A stretch of DNA of 64,000 nt, taken from contig JACPHJ010000004.1 in the NCBI GenBank assembly GCA_016188675.1, positions 1 to 64,000 on the forward strand, read 5' to 3'. Shown one piece after another: positions 16,529 through 24,983 of this stretch. Positions within the stretch are counted from its first letter, which is position 1; each line of letters starts with the position of its first letter. The position numbers were made by a program, and so were the translations under genes. Source of the DNA: Planctomycetota bacterium. GTDB lineage: Bacteria; Planctomycetota; Brocadiia; Brocadiales; Brocadiaceae. The notes under the pieces are model-generated. The model made no database searches. It was not told the origin of the DNA and saw only the letters and a program-made list of their open reading frames with translations.

Positions 16529-17028
16529 TTCGGGCGGCTATTTTAACATTGAGTGATAAAGGTTCAAGGGGTGAGCGGGAGGACAAGAGCGGCGAGGTTA
16601 TTCGCAACATGCTTGCAGGGATTGATGCAGTCATCACAGACTATGAAGTCATTCCCGACGAAAAAGACCTTATCACAAAAAAACTCTTTGAATTTGCCGG
16701 AAAGGCCGATCTCATTGTCACTACGGGCGGAACAGGCGTAGGCCCAAGAGATGTAACTCCTGAAGCAACGCGGGCAGTTATCGAAAAGGAACTGCCGGGT
16801 TTTGCAGAGGCCATGCGGATGGAGGGTCTCAAACATACCCCCAGGGCTATGGGGTCAAGGGCTGTTGCCGGAATCTATAAACAAACACTCATTATCAACC
16901 TTCCGGGCAGTCCAAAAGGCGTTGCTGAAAATCTGGCCGTTGTTCTTCCTGTCATTCCGCACACCATCGGTCTTATTAAAGGCAAGGTCAGCGACTGTGC
17001 AAAAGACCGTGAAAAACATGCAGGATAG
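16525..17028 (+). CDS. mogA: Molybdopterin adenylyltransferase-like protein
   Basis: MogA/MoaB-type enzyme that adenylylates molybdopterin before metal insertion. The 167-residue protein begins RAAILTLSDKGSRGEREDKSG and has the binding motif VTTGGTGVGPRDVTPEAT and NLPGSPKGVAENL, all diagnostic. The ATGA overlap with the MOSC gene shows a two-gene operon for molybdenum-cofactor work. MogA and MoaB are not always separable by sequence; the symbol is the more likely one. Confidence 0.88.
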   Translation: MIRAAILTLSDKGSRGEREDKSGEVIRNMLAGIDAVITDYEVIPDEKDLITKKLFEFAGKADLIVTTGGTGVGPRDVTPEATRAVIEKELPGFAEAMRMEGLKHTPRAMGSRAVAGIYKQTLIINLPGSPKGVAENLAVVLPVIPHTIGLIKGKVSDCAKDREKHAG

Positions 17029-17042
17029 AATCTAAGAATTAC

Positions 17043-17633
17043 TTACATACGGATTCCCGCCCAATAGATATTCCACAATTGTGCATGTATTTTTTTCGGT
17101 ACAAAGTTGAAATTCTTGTAAGACCACACAGTGACGGTGGACTGAATGAGTCCTAAAAAGGCGATGGCAGATATCCTGGGATTTATATCTTTTTTTATTA
17201 ATCCTGACTTTATAGCACTCGTAAGTAATTTTTCTATCTTCCCTAAATACTTCTGGATAAGCTGCGAAATTTTTTTTCGTATAAAAGCATCACTGAATTG
17301 CATGGCCCCCATGATGACAATAAACGACGTCTCGCGGCGTTTCCTTGCATAGGCAAGATGGGCCAGTAGTACGTTTTTTAGATTTAACACAGGATCTTCA
17401 AACACCGTTGCCTTGTCCAGGGCTTCCATGAGGGTCTCCTCAATATTATGAATCAACAAACTCAATATATCCTGCTTGCTTTTAAAATGGCGATAGATAG
17501 CCGTTTTGGAAGTGCCTATTCTTGCTGCTATTTCGCTTATGGTGACGTATTCAATACCTTTGGATGAAATGATATTTCGGATAATATCTACTATCTGCTG
17601 CCTTCTGATTGTGGTTCGCCTTCGTATTTGCAT
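17043..17633 (-). CDS. TetR-family transcriptional regulator
   Basis: 196 residues. The N-terminal helix-turn-helix (about 10-60) reads QQIVDIIRNIISSKGIEYVTISEIAARIGTSKTAIYRHFKSKQDIL, split here over the classical TetR helices; the C-terminal ligand domain is unclassified. It is divergent from the mini-PII/otsAB group, with a candidate operator in between. Ligand unknown. Confidence 0.88.
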   Translation of the reverse strand: MQIRRRTTIRRQQIVDIIRNIISSKGIEYVTISEIAARIGTSKTAIYRHFKSKQDILSLLIHNIEETLMEALDKATVFEDPVLNLKNVLLAHLAYARKRRETSFIVIMGAMQFSDAFIRKKISQLIQKYLGKIEKLLTSAIKSGLIKKDINPRISAIAFLGLIQSTVTVWSYKNFNFVPKKIHAQLWNIYWAGIRM

Positions 17634-17709
17634 AGTATCACCTTTAATAGAAATGGAATAATTTACTTGAACAAATTATACGTCATCTATTATAATAATG
17701 CAACACTAA

Positions 17710-17725
17710 GTTAACGATAGTTAAC
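17710..17725. promoter_or_regulatory. Candidate operator GTTAACGATAGTTAAC
   Basis: A 16-bp inverted repeat (GTTAAC-GATA-GTTAAC) in the gap between the divergent tetR-type gene and the mini-PII/otsAB genes. Size and position suit a TetR-type operator, but no binding site logo was compared; this is inference from symmetry and location. Confidence 0.35.
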
Positions 17726-17812
17726 ATACTGTGATATTATTTTATGGTAAAGGTATTTTAGTAATTCCCTTGCTTTGATCCAGTAACCAAAATTATACTT
17801 GGGAGGTCTTCC

Positions 17813-17971
17813 ATGAAATTGATAGAAGCCATCATCAGATCGGAAAAGATTGTAAATATGATTATCAGCGAGGCACAAACGGGAAGTATAGGTGACGGGA
17901 AGATATTTGTTTATAATGTCGAAAACGTGTATCGTATTCGTACAAAAGAGTCCGGCGAGTCTGCAATCTAA
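17813..17971 (+). CDS. 52-residue PII-like protein lacking the T-loop half
   Basis: A short gene with a good site (GGGAGG, seven bases before ATG). The protein begins MKLIEAIIR, the exact start of GlnB/GlnK PII proteins, then jumps to the C-terminal PII region: SEKIVNMIISEAQTGSIGD followed by GKIFVYNVENVYRIRT and an ESGESAI end. That region holds the TGxxGDGKIFV signature that binds ATP/ADP phosphate in full PII. The middle 55-60 residues, including the T-loop with its regulatory Tyr, are missing in frame. It ends 11 bases before otsA, in the same direction. It could be a relic or a small nucleotide-binding protein; a normal regulatory PII it is not. Confidence 0.8.
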   Translation: MKLIEAIIRSEKIVNMIISEAQTGSIGDGKIFVYNVENVYRIRTKESGESAI

Positions 17972-17982
17972 ATTGGGAAGAT

Positions 17983-19455
17983 ATGATAAATACAAAAGAA
18001 TCGTTAAAAGAACTTATTTCAGGCAAGCTCAAGGACTACAAGCTGATTATTGTATCCAACCGTGAGCCATACATACATAACTACGCGGGTGAAGAGATAA
18101 AATACATTATCCCAGCCAGCGGTATGGTTACTGCCCTTGACCCTATTATTCGGGCAGAGGGAGGCACGTGGATTGCTTACGGCAGCGGTGACGCCGATAA
18201 GGAGGTCGTGGACAGCAAAGGACATATTGCCGTCCCCCCTGATAATCCACAATACACACTACGAAGGGTTTGGCTTACTCACGAAGAGGAGGAAAGGTTT
18301 TACTACGGTTTTTCTAATGAAGCCCTGTGGCCGCTTTGCCATATTGTGTATGTAAAACCTAAGTTTAATGAAGCGGATTGGCAAGTGTATAAATCCGTTA
18401 ATCAAAAATTTGCCGACGTTGTACTGGAAGAAGTGGGAAACGAAAGGGCTTTTGTTTTCATACAGGACTATCATTTTACCCTGCTTCCCAGGATGCTGAA
18501 AGAGAAACGGCCGGATTTACTTGTTGCGCAGTTCTGGCATATCCCCTGGCCAAACAGGGAGGCATTCCGTATATGCCCCTGGGGACAGGAAATCCTGGAA
18601 GGTCTTTTGGGAAACGACCTCCTGGGATTTCACGTCCAGTACCATTGCAACAACTTCCTCGACACGGTAGATCGGAATCTGGAATCAAGGATAGATTACG
18701 GGAAATTTACTGCTACAAAAGGTGGAAAGACAACGCATATCCGTCCATTTCCCATAAGTATTGATTTTGAAGAATTAAATCTTTCATCCCAGGAAAAAGA
18801 TGTCGAAAATGAAAAGGCGCGCATCAAAAGAGAACTCGGCTTGAAAGGGCAGATCATAGGCGTTGGATTAGACCGAGTGGATTACACCAAAGGCATCCCC
18901 GAAAGGTTTAAGGCCATTGAAAGATTTCTTGAAAAATATCCTGAATACAGAAATAAATTTACCTTTGTACAGGCGGGCAACTTAAGCCGTATCCATATTG
19001 ATGACTACCGTGATTATAATGACAAGATATACGATCTCATGGTCGAGATTAATCATAAATTTCGTGACGGGAGATGGACGCCCATACGCTTGTTGAAATC
19101 GCACTTTAACCGGGTAAGCGTTCAGGCATTGTATCGCCTGTCGGATTTCTGTATCGTCAGCTCGCTGCATGACGGGATGAATCTGGTTTCGAAGGAGTTT
19201 ATTGCCTCCCGATTCGATGAATCGGGCGTACTGCTTCTCAGCCGGTTCACAGGCGCAGCCGAAGAACTCACGGGATGCATTCAGATTAATCCTTACGCCA
19301 TAGATACCTTTGCGGAAGCTATAAAGACTGCCATTGAAATGCCGCCCGAGGAAAAGACGAAAAGGATGCAGCGTCTCAGGGAACAGGTGCGTGAACATAA
19401 TGTATACAACTGGGGACAAAGTATCGTAAACGAATTAATCAAACTACAACAATGA
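17983..19455 (+). CDS. otsA: Trehalose-6-phosphate synthase (GT20)
   Basis: Transfers glucose from a nucleotide sugar to glucose-6-phosphate, giving trehalose-6-phosphate. The 490-residue protein spans the whole GT20 family: IVSNREPYIHNY near the start, ASGMVTALDP, IQDYHFTLLPRML, FWHIPWPNREAF, LLGFHVQYHCNNFLD, GVGLDRVDYTKGIPER and SSLHDGMNLVSKEFIA. All parts of the two Rossmann domains are present. Adjacent to otsB with an ATGA overlap; preceded closely by the mini-PII gene, so the three are probably cotranscribed. Confidence 0.95.
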   Translation: MINTKESLKELISGKLKDYKLIIVSNREPYIHNYAGEEIKYIIPASGMVTALDPIIRAEGGTWIAYGSGDADKEVVDSKGHIAVPPDNPQYTLRRVWLTHEEEERFYYGFSNEALWPLCHIVYVKPKFNEADWQVYKSVNQKFADVVLEEVGNERAFVFIQDYHFTLLPRMLKEKRPDLLVAQFWHIPWPNREAFRICPWGQEILEGLLGNDLLGFHVQYHCNNFLDTVDRNLESRIDYGKFTATKGGKTTHIRPFPISIDFEELNLSSQEKDVENEKARIKRELGLKGQIIGVGLDRVDYTKGIPERFKAIERFLEKYPEYRNKFTFVQAGNLSRIHIDDYRDYNDKIYDLMVEINHKFRDGRWTPIRLLKSHFNRVSVQALYRLSDFCIVSSLHDGMNLVSKEFIASRFDESGVLLLSRFTGAAEELTGCIQINPYAIDTFAEAIKTAIEMPPEEKTKRMQRLREQVREHNVYNWGQSIVNELIKLQQ

Positions 19456-20345
19456 AATACTTGTTTGAAAATATTCAGGCTGTTAACGAACTTCTCCATG
19501 CTAAAAAAAATGTCATCCTTTTAACAGATTTTGATGGCACGTTAACACCCATACGGAAACACCCCGACCTCGCTGCACTTTCTGAAGAAATACGGCAAAT
19601 TTTGATAAATATTTCTCAGGATAAAGCGATTTTTTTAGGTATAATAACAGGACGTTCCCTGAAGCAGATCAAAAAACTGGTTCAAGTTCAGGATATACTC
19701 TACGTTGCCAATCACGGCATAGAACTGGAAGGGCCGGGGATACGGTCTACCTGTCCCGAAGCCAAAAAGGCGCGCAGTACCCTCTGGCATGTTTACATGA
19801 AACTCTTTAAATCCTTAAGGCATATCGAAGGAATTTATGTTGAAGATAAAGGACTTTCCGTTAGCTTGCATTATCGCACAGTCAAAAAAAGATGCGATGT
19901 AGAACAGGTAAGCAGGACTCTTCACGGTATTACAAAGCCTTTTTTGGACAGAAATATGTTGTTCGTACACACGGGCAAGATGGTTTATGAAATACGGCCT
20001 CCTGTGAAGTGGAATAAGGCCAGCGCAATTCAATGGTTATTAACCCATTATTTTCCATCAGAATTCAGCGAAGAAGCCCTTCTTATTTATCTGGGTGACG
20101 ATAAGGCAGACATTGAGGTGTTTGATAGTTTGAGGGGAAAAGGACTAACGGTCTTTGTGGGGAACCCTGCAAATGTGTCCGCTGCGGAGTATCACCACGT
20201 CGCCGGTGACGATAGTTACCGGAGTCCTTTCACTCCAGATACGTCCGTAGCAGATTACTATGTCCATTCCTCTGATGAGGTAAAGGAATTCTTAGAGCAT
20301 CTTTATAGCCAGAAACAAGAGATACATAATGCAGTACAGCCCTGA
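19452..20345 (+). CDS. otsB: Trehalose-6-phosphate phosphatase
   Basis: HAD-superfamily phosphatase that makes trehalose from trehalose-6-phosphate. The nucleophile motif is LTDFDGTLTP near residue 26; IITGRSLKQIKKL and NHGIELEGPG follow; motif III/IV is YLGDDKADIEVFDSL. Length (297 residues) is slightly above the usual 250-270. Overlaps otsA by four bases, so translation is coupled. Confidence 0.93.
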   Translation: MKYLFENIQAVNELLHAKKNVILLTDFDGTLTPIRKHPDLAALSEEIRQILINISQDKAIFLGIITGRSLKQIKKLVQVQDILYVANHGIELEGPGIRSTCPEAKKARSTLWHVYMKLFKSLRHIEGIYVEDKGLSVSLHYRTVKKRCDVEQVSRTLHGITKPFLDRNMLFVHTGKMVYEIRPPVKWNKASAIQWLLTHYFPSEFSEEALLIYLGDDKADIEVFDSLRGKGLTVFVGNPANVSAAEYHHVAGDDSYRSPFTPDTSVADYYVHSSDEVKEFLEHLYSQKQEIHNAVQP

Positions 20346-20356
20346 ATAAAGGTGGC

Positions 20357-20413
20357 GGGTGACAAGTGGCGAGTGCCGTTTCTTCTTGTCACACGGCACA
20401 CGACACTCGTCAC
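20357..20413. repeat. Inverted repeat after otsB
   Basis: GTGACAAGTGGCGAGTGCCGT faces ACGGCACACGACACTCGTCAC around a short TTCTTCTTGTCAC spacer; it may terminate the otsAB transcript. Confidence 0.55.
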
Positions 20414-20456
20414 ATAAAAAGAACTTCAAAGAATTTTTTTTATAAGGTATTATTAA

Positions 20457-21179
20457 ATGAATACCCTCCATACGGCAAAAGAGCCTTTTAGATTTTATAC
20501 ACAACTCCATATGCCAGAACTTACCGGGTTAAAGGCATCCAATCTGCAAGAGTTGCTGGACCTCATCAAGACCGTTCCGGGTTCGGTTATTTATCATCAT
20601 AACCACAGGTTTCTCCAACTGCATCAATATCTCTCACCGGAACCCCCGAATGACTTTGCTTATTGGATTACGGGCATTTTAGGCGAAGAGGAACTTGGAG
20701 AAGAATTGTTTAGTATCGATACCATTCAATATACAACTATTCGTGAACTTCGTGACGAGATAGTTCGTTCCATCGAGAATTATATGGTAAAACACCCGCG
20801 TTCACTTCAAAAGTTTGCAACACCCGGCGAAGAGTTCCATTTTGTAAAATCGGTTAGCTTTGTCTTCCAGACACCCTATACGGCCTCAGACCTCAAAGAA
20901 TTTCAGGCGGTATTACAACGGGTGACTATTAATTCAATATACTTCCACATGTTTGAGTCCAGGCTTCGTATAGGGCGTGGCACCAATGATTTTTCCAACT
21001 GGCTCGACGATAGCCTTTCGGAGAAGAAACTGGCAAATAAAATCGCCTCCCTGGACCCGTATACCCACACTATGGAAAACCTCCGTATTACGCTTATAAA
21101 ATTAATAGAAAAACGGATTGTTGAGTCTATGGAAAAACCTCCTGAAACTGATAGAGAGCTTGCTCTGCCTAAACCGTAA
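20457..21179 (+). CDS. DUF5752-family protein with two tandem homologous halves
   Basis: 240 residues, all cytoplasmic by composition. I place it in DUF5752 from its pattern and from its position near trehalose genes. The two halves resemble each other: LQELLDLIKTVPGSVIYHH...NDFAYWITGILGEEEL in the first and LKEFQAVLQRVTINSIYFH...NDFSNWLDDSLSEKKL in the second, each followed by an LR-x-x-I-x-x-IE helix. The conserved SIY-H and NDF-W pairs suggest a metal or ligand site repeated twice. No biochemical role is known to me. It lies between otsB and treT on the same strand and may modulate that pathway. Confidence 0.75.
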   Translation: MNTLHTAKEPFRFYTQLHMPELTGLKASNLQELLDLIKTVPGSVIYHHNHRFLQLHQYLSPEPPNDFAYWITGILGEEELGEELFSIDTIQYTTIRELRDEIVRSIENYMVKHPRSLQKFATPGEEFHFVKSVSFVFQTPYTASDLKEFQAVLQRVTINSIYFHMFESRLRIGRGTNDFSNWLDDSLSEKKLANKIASLDPYTHTMENLRITLIKLIEKRIVESMEKPPETDRELALPKP

Positions 21180-21194
21180 GAAAGGTGTAACAGT

Positions 21195-21854
21195 ATGAAG
21201 GTAATGGGTGTTTCCGGTTCTCCTATTTATGACAGCAATACGGACAGGGCGTTAAAAGTAGCTCTGGAGGCTACCGGACTTGAAACAGAATTCATAAAAC
21301 TTGTTGAATACAAGATCACTCCATGCAGGGCATGCATCGGTTGTGTGGATACGAATACCTGTGTAAATACAAATGATGACGGAATCTTCCTTGCAAAAAA
21401 GGCAAAGGAGGCCGATGCCCTGATTATTGCCTGCTATACGCCGTATTCTTCCATTGATTCCTTAACGAAGGCATTCATTGAGAGACTCTATCCCCTGCGT
21501 CATAAGCACGGATTCATGGCAGGCAAGCCAGGGGGTGCAATCGTTACCTGCGCAATTCCTGCCGCAAATAAAGCATTGCCGCCCGCTGGTGATATGGCAA
21601 TAAATGCAATCATGTTTTATATGATGGAAGAAGGAATGAATTTTGTAGGCGCTGTAAAAATATTGGGAAATGTCCCCTGTATAAAATGCGGTTACGGCAA
21701 CGAGTGCAAGACGTCCGGCATTAAAATGATTTACGGGAATGAAGCCACTGTGCAATCAGTCGGCGTAAACAAATTTGAAGAGCAATTGGATGCCTTTGAT
21801 GCCGCCCGTGAGCTTGGTAAACGGATAGCAGGCGCACTTAAGGTGAAAATATAG
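21195..21854 (+). CDS. NAD(P)H-dependent FMN-binding reductase family protein
   Basis: Flavodoxin-fold protein of 219 residues. It opens VMGVSGSPIYDSNTDRALK, the phosphate-binding loop of this family, then CRACIGCVDTNTCVNTNDDG, a Cys-rich stretch typical of iron-sulfur flavoproteins (NADPH-dependent FMN reductase type), and YTPYSSIDSLTKAFIERLYP. Further Cys (CIKCGYGNEC) near residue 160 may hold another site. It is an electron carrier or reductase of unknown target, lying between the DUF5752 gene and treT with 15-20 bp gaps, in an apparent operon. Confidence 0.85.
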   Translation: MKVMGVSGSPIYDSNTDRALKVALEATGLETEFIKLVEYKITPCRACIGCVDTNTCVNTNDDGIFLAKKAKEADALIIACYTPYSSIDSLTKAFIERLYPLRHKHGFMAGKPGGAIVTCAIPAANKALPPAGDMAINAIMFYMMEEGMNFVGAVKILGNVPCIKCGYGNECKTSGIKMIYGNEATVQSVGVNKFEEQLDAFDAARELGKRIAGALKVKI

Positions 21855-21875
21855 CTATAATAAGGAAAAAATTCT

Positions 21876-23099
21876 ATGCCTAAAATTGCAGACTATGAAC
21901 CTATTGTCGGTTCCAATACCATCGAAGAATTGCGGATATTGGCAGACAAACTCCAGGGAAAAATTGTCCAGAACATCAACTCTACGGCGGTGGGTGGCGG
22001 TGTGGCTGAGATTCTGAATCGAATCGTGCCCTTATTGCAGGAACTGGGGGTGGACGCCCGATGGGATTTTATCAAGGGCGGCGAGAGTTTCTTTAACGTC
22101 ACAAAGAAATTCCACAACGCACTTCATGGAAAATCCGAAGAGATTACCCCACAAATGTTCGAAATCTTCATGGAGACAAGCCAGAGGAATATTGACGAAG
22201 TCAAGATTTATGGGGACATCATGTTTATCCATGACCCTCAGCCCATTGCGCTGGTTAAGAAAAAGGACTCCATGCCTAATAGCAAATGGATTTGGCGGTG
22301 TCATATCGATGTCTCAACGCCAAACAAGCAGGTATGGGACTTTTTGACGCCGTTTATCCATCAATATGATGGCGCTGTCTTTTCTGCCCCAGGCTTTTCA
22401 CAACCCTTGCCGATAAGGCAATTTTTAATTTCTCCTTCTATCGATCCTTTAAGTGATAAAAATAAAGATTTACCGCAGGAAACAATAGATATGGTGTTAG
22501 AAAAATATCATATTCCCAATGACAAGCCCGTCATTACGCAAATCTCACGGTTTGACTATTTAAAAGACCCTGTTGGCGTTATTGAGGCATATCGCCTGGT
22601 GAAGAAGCGCATTGACTGCCAGCTCATTATCGCAGGCGGCACCGCAACGGATGATCCGGAATCAACGAAGGTCTTTGCGGAGACGAAAGAAGCCGCCGGA
22701 GACGATGCCGATATACACATCCTGCCCATCCCTTCCGGCAGTGATATAGAGATTAATGCACTCCAGAGGGCATCCACAGTCATTGTGCAAAAATCACTGC
22801 GCGAAGGATTTGGGCTTACCGTAACTGAGGCGTTATGGAAGGCAAAACCTATTGTTGCATCGAGCACCGGCGGGATTCCGTTACAGGTAAAACACAAATA
22901 CAGCGGACTCCTTTGCCATAGTGTTTCAGGTGCGGCATTTGCCATCAAACAGTTATTAAACAGCCCGGAGTATGCCAAAAGGCTCGGTGAAAATGGCCGT
23001 GAGCACGTCAAACAAAACTTCCTGCTTACCCGTCATTTAAAGGACTACATGCTTTTATTTCTTTGCATGTACCATTCTGAGGATGTTGTTTATTTATAA
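21876..23099 (+). CDS. treT: Trehalose glycosyltransferring synthase (GT4)
   Basis: GT4 glycosyltransferase of 407 residues that makes trehalose from a nucleotide-diphosphoglucose and glucose, reversibly. Seen: NSTAVGGGVAEILNRIVPLL at the N-terminus, RFDYLKDPVGVIEAYRL at the second Rossmann domain, and the retaining-GT EX7E region SLREGFGLTVTEALWKAKP. This start and the GGGVAEIL motif are characteristic of TreT. An AAGGAAAAA site precedes the ATG. It is a second independent trehalose route after OtsAB. Confidence 0.9.
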   Translation: MPKIADYEPIVGSNTIEELRILADKLQGKIVQNINSTAVGGGVAEILNRIVPLLQELGVDARWDFIKGGESFFNVTKKFHNALHGKSEEITPQMFEIFMETSQRNIDEVKIYGDIMFIHDPQPIALVKKKDSMPNSKWIWRCHIDVSTPNKQVWDFLTPFIHQYDGAVFSAPGFSQPLPIRQFLISPSIDPLSDKNKDLPQETIDMVLEKYHIPNDKPVITQISRFDYLKDPVGVIEAYRLVKKRIDCQLIIAGGTATDDPESTKVFAETKEAAGDDADIHILPIPSGSDIEINALQRASTVIVQKSLREGFGLTVTEALWKAKPIVASSTGGIPLQVKHKYSGLLCHSVSGAAFAIKQLLNSPEYAKRLGENGREHVKQNFLLTRHLKDYMLLFLCMYHSEDVVYL

Positions 23100-23132
23100 A
23101 TTCTAAGAATATTATAAAAGGAATGAAAAACT

Positions 23133-23582
23133 ATGAAAGTAAGAGATATCATGGACACATCTCCTGATCTTATCCGAACCTCAGACACCTTTGAACGTCT
23201 CATAAAAATACTGGACGAGGTTAAACATCATGTTGTTTTTGTGGTTGATAAAGAGGAGAAACTGGTAGGAATTGTAACAGAAGGAGATATTATAAAGGTG
23301 CTTGTCCCTAAGTACGTAACAGTTGATGAGTCCCTTATCTCGGTAATGGATGTAAATTACTTTGAAAGAAAATGCAAAGAGTGTAAAAATCTGCCCATTA
23401 ATGAAATTATGTCAAAAACAACTTTTAGCGTACGCGAGGAAGACCCTATAATTAAAGCTGCTGCGCTTATGGTCGTTAACAAGATACACACCATTCCTGT
23501 AGTCAGAGACGGCAAAGTCATTGGAATTGTATCACGTCTAACTCTGATAAAACATATAACGAAGGTCATTACCGAAACATAA
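23133..23582 (+). CDS. CBS-domain pair protein
   Basis: 149-residue Bateman module: VRDIMDTSPDLIRTSDTFERL...VVDKEEKLVGIVTEGDIIK and INEIMSKTTFSVREEDPIIKAA...IPVVRDGKVIGIVSRLTLI, separated by a short Cys-containing insert (KCKEC). A nucleotide or SAM sensor. It lies between treT and an ion transporter and may regulate either. Confidence 0.9.
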   Translation: MKVRDIMDTSPDLIRTSDTFERLIKILDEVKHHVVFVVDKEEKLVGIVTEGDIIKVLVPKYVTVDESLISVMDVNYFERKCKECKNLPINEIMSKTTFSVREEDPIIKAAALMVVNKIHTIPVVRDGKVIGIVSRLTLIKHITKVITET

Positions 23583-23614
23583 ATTGAACATTTAATTGCT
23601 AAAGGAAACGAATC

Positions 23615-24946
23615 ATGGTCTTCTGGATTGCCACTACCATTTTTATCGTATCGTACGGATTAATTGTCTCTGAAAAACTCGACAAGACAAAGGTTGCGCT
23701 CATTGGCGCTGGCTTGATGATGATACTGAAAATCGTAAGCCAGCACGATGCCTTTTATAACGAAAAGTATGCCATTGATTATAACGTTATATTCCTCCTC
23801 ATCGGCATGATGATTATCGTCAATATTCTGAGCAAAACCGGCTTATTTCAGTTTCTGGCAATAAAGTCAGCAAAGCTGGCAAAAGGGAAACCATTCCTGA
23901 TCCTCATCTTCTTTACCTGCATCACGGCATTGCTTTCTGCCATTCTCGACAACGTGACCACCGTGCTGCTGTTAGTCCCTGTTTCGTTGTTTATTGCAGA
24001 CGAACTGGAGTTAGACCCCTTCCCATTTTTGATATCGGAGGTATTAGCCTCCAACATTGGTGGCACGGCCACACTCATTGGAGATCCGCCAAATATCATG
24101 ATCGCCAGCAAGGTACATCTCACCTTCATGGATTTTATTTACCACACGGCGCCCGCGGTCCTCTTTATTTTCGGCTTCTTCCTCCTGACAATAAAATTAC
24201 TATTTGGAAGGAAACTCCACGTAAAAGAAGAAGTCAGACAAAAGATACTTGCGATAGACGAATTTACCATGATCAAAAGCTATAGCCTGCTGAAGAAATC
24301 ACTCAGTGTGCTGGGGATGGTTATTTTGGGATTTATCTTTCACGGCATCCTCCACTACGAGCCTGCAACCATTGCCCTTTTAGGCGCGGCAGTTTTGCTC
24401 ATTATCTCAAAGGAAGACCCGCATCACGTGCTGAAGGAACTGGAATGGCCAACACTCTTCTTTTTTATCGGTCTCTTTATTATTGTCGGCGGTGTCATTA
24501 AGGTAGGTCTGATTTCGAATCTCTCCGAAAGCATGATTTCACTGACAAAGCCAACCGCAGACAACATGTTTGTTACGGCAATTACTACCCTGTGGTTTTC
24601 GGCAGTTAGTTCGGCAGTTGTTGATAATATCCCCTTTGTGGCGAGCATGATTCCCCTGGTTACGGACACTGCGCATGCGGTGCTGCCTTCCGGTACGGAT
24701 TTTAAGGCAATCGTCCAGCATTCAACCCTTATGCCCGTGTGGTGGTCTTTGGCATTAGGGGCGTGCCTTGGCGGAAACGGCTCGCCTGTTGGCGCATCTG
24801 CTAACGTTATTACCCTTGGACTGGCGGAAAAGGCTGGATATCCAATATCGTTCAGAAAATTTATTGTCTACGCAATCCCCATCACCATCGAAACAATTAT
24901 CATAGCTACTATTTACATCTGGTTAAGATATTATACCCTGGTTTAA
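23615..24946 (+). CDS. ArsB/NhaD-type ion transporter
   Basis: Inner-membrane carrier of the ion transporter superfamily, 443 residues, about 11-12 hydrophobic segments. The diagnostic IGGTATLIGDPPNIMIASK is at about 145-163; LDNVTTVLLLVPVSLF and SAVVDNIPFVASMIP are the paired helix-break motifs. Members move Na+/H+, arsenite or citrate; the substrate cannot be told from sequence. The CBS gene 32 bp upstream is a likely regulator. Confidence 0.87.
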   Translation: MVFWIATTIFIVSYGLIVSEKLDKTKVALIGAGLMMILKIVSQHDAFYNEKYAIDYNVIFLLIGMMIIVNILSKTGLFQFLAIKSAKLAKGKPFLILIFFTCITALLSAILDNVTTVLLLVPVSLFIADELELDPFPFLISEVLASNIGGTATLIGDPPNIMIASKVHLTFMDFIYHTAPAVLFIFGFFLLTIKLLFGRKLHVKEEVRQKILAIDEFTMIKSYSLLKKSLSVLGMVILGFIFHGILHYEPATIALLGAAVLLIISKEDPHHVLKELEWPTLFFFIGLFIIVGGVIKVGLISNLSESMISLTKPTADNMFVTAITTLWFSAVSSAVVDNIPFVASMIPLVTDTAHAVLPSGTDFKAIVQHSTLMPVWWSLALGACLGGNGSPVGASANVITLGLAEKAGYPISFRKFIVYAIPITIETIIIATIYIWLRYYTLV

Positions 24947-24983
24947 TATACAGGAATAAAGTAAACGTGCAGGGAGTACAAAG

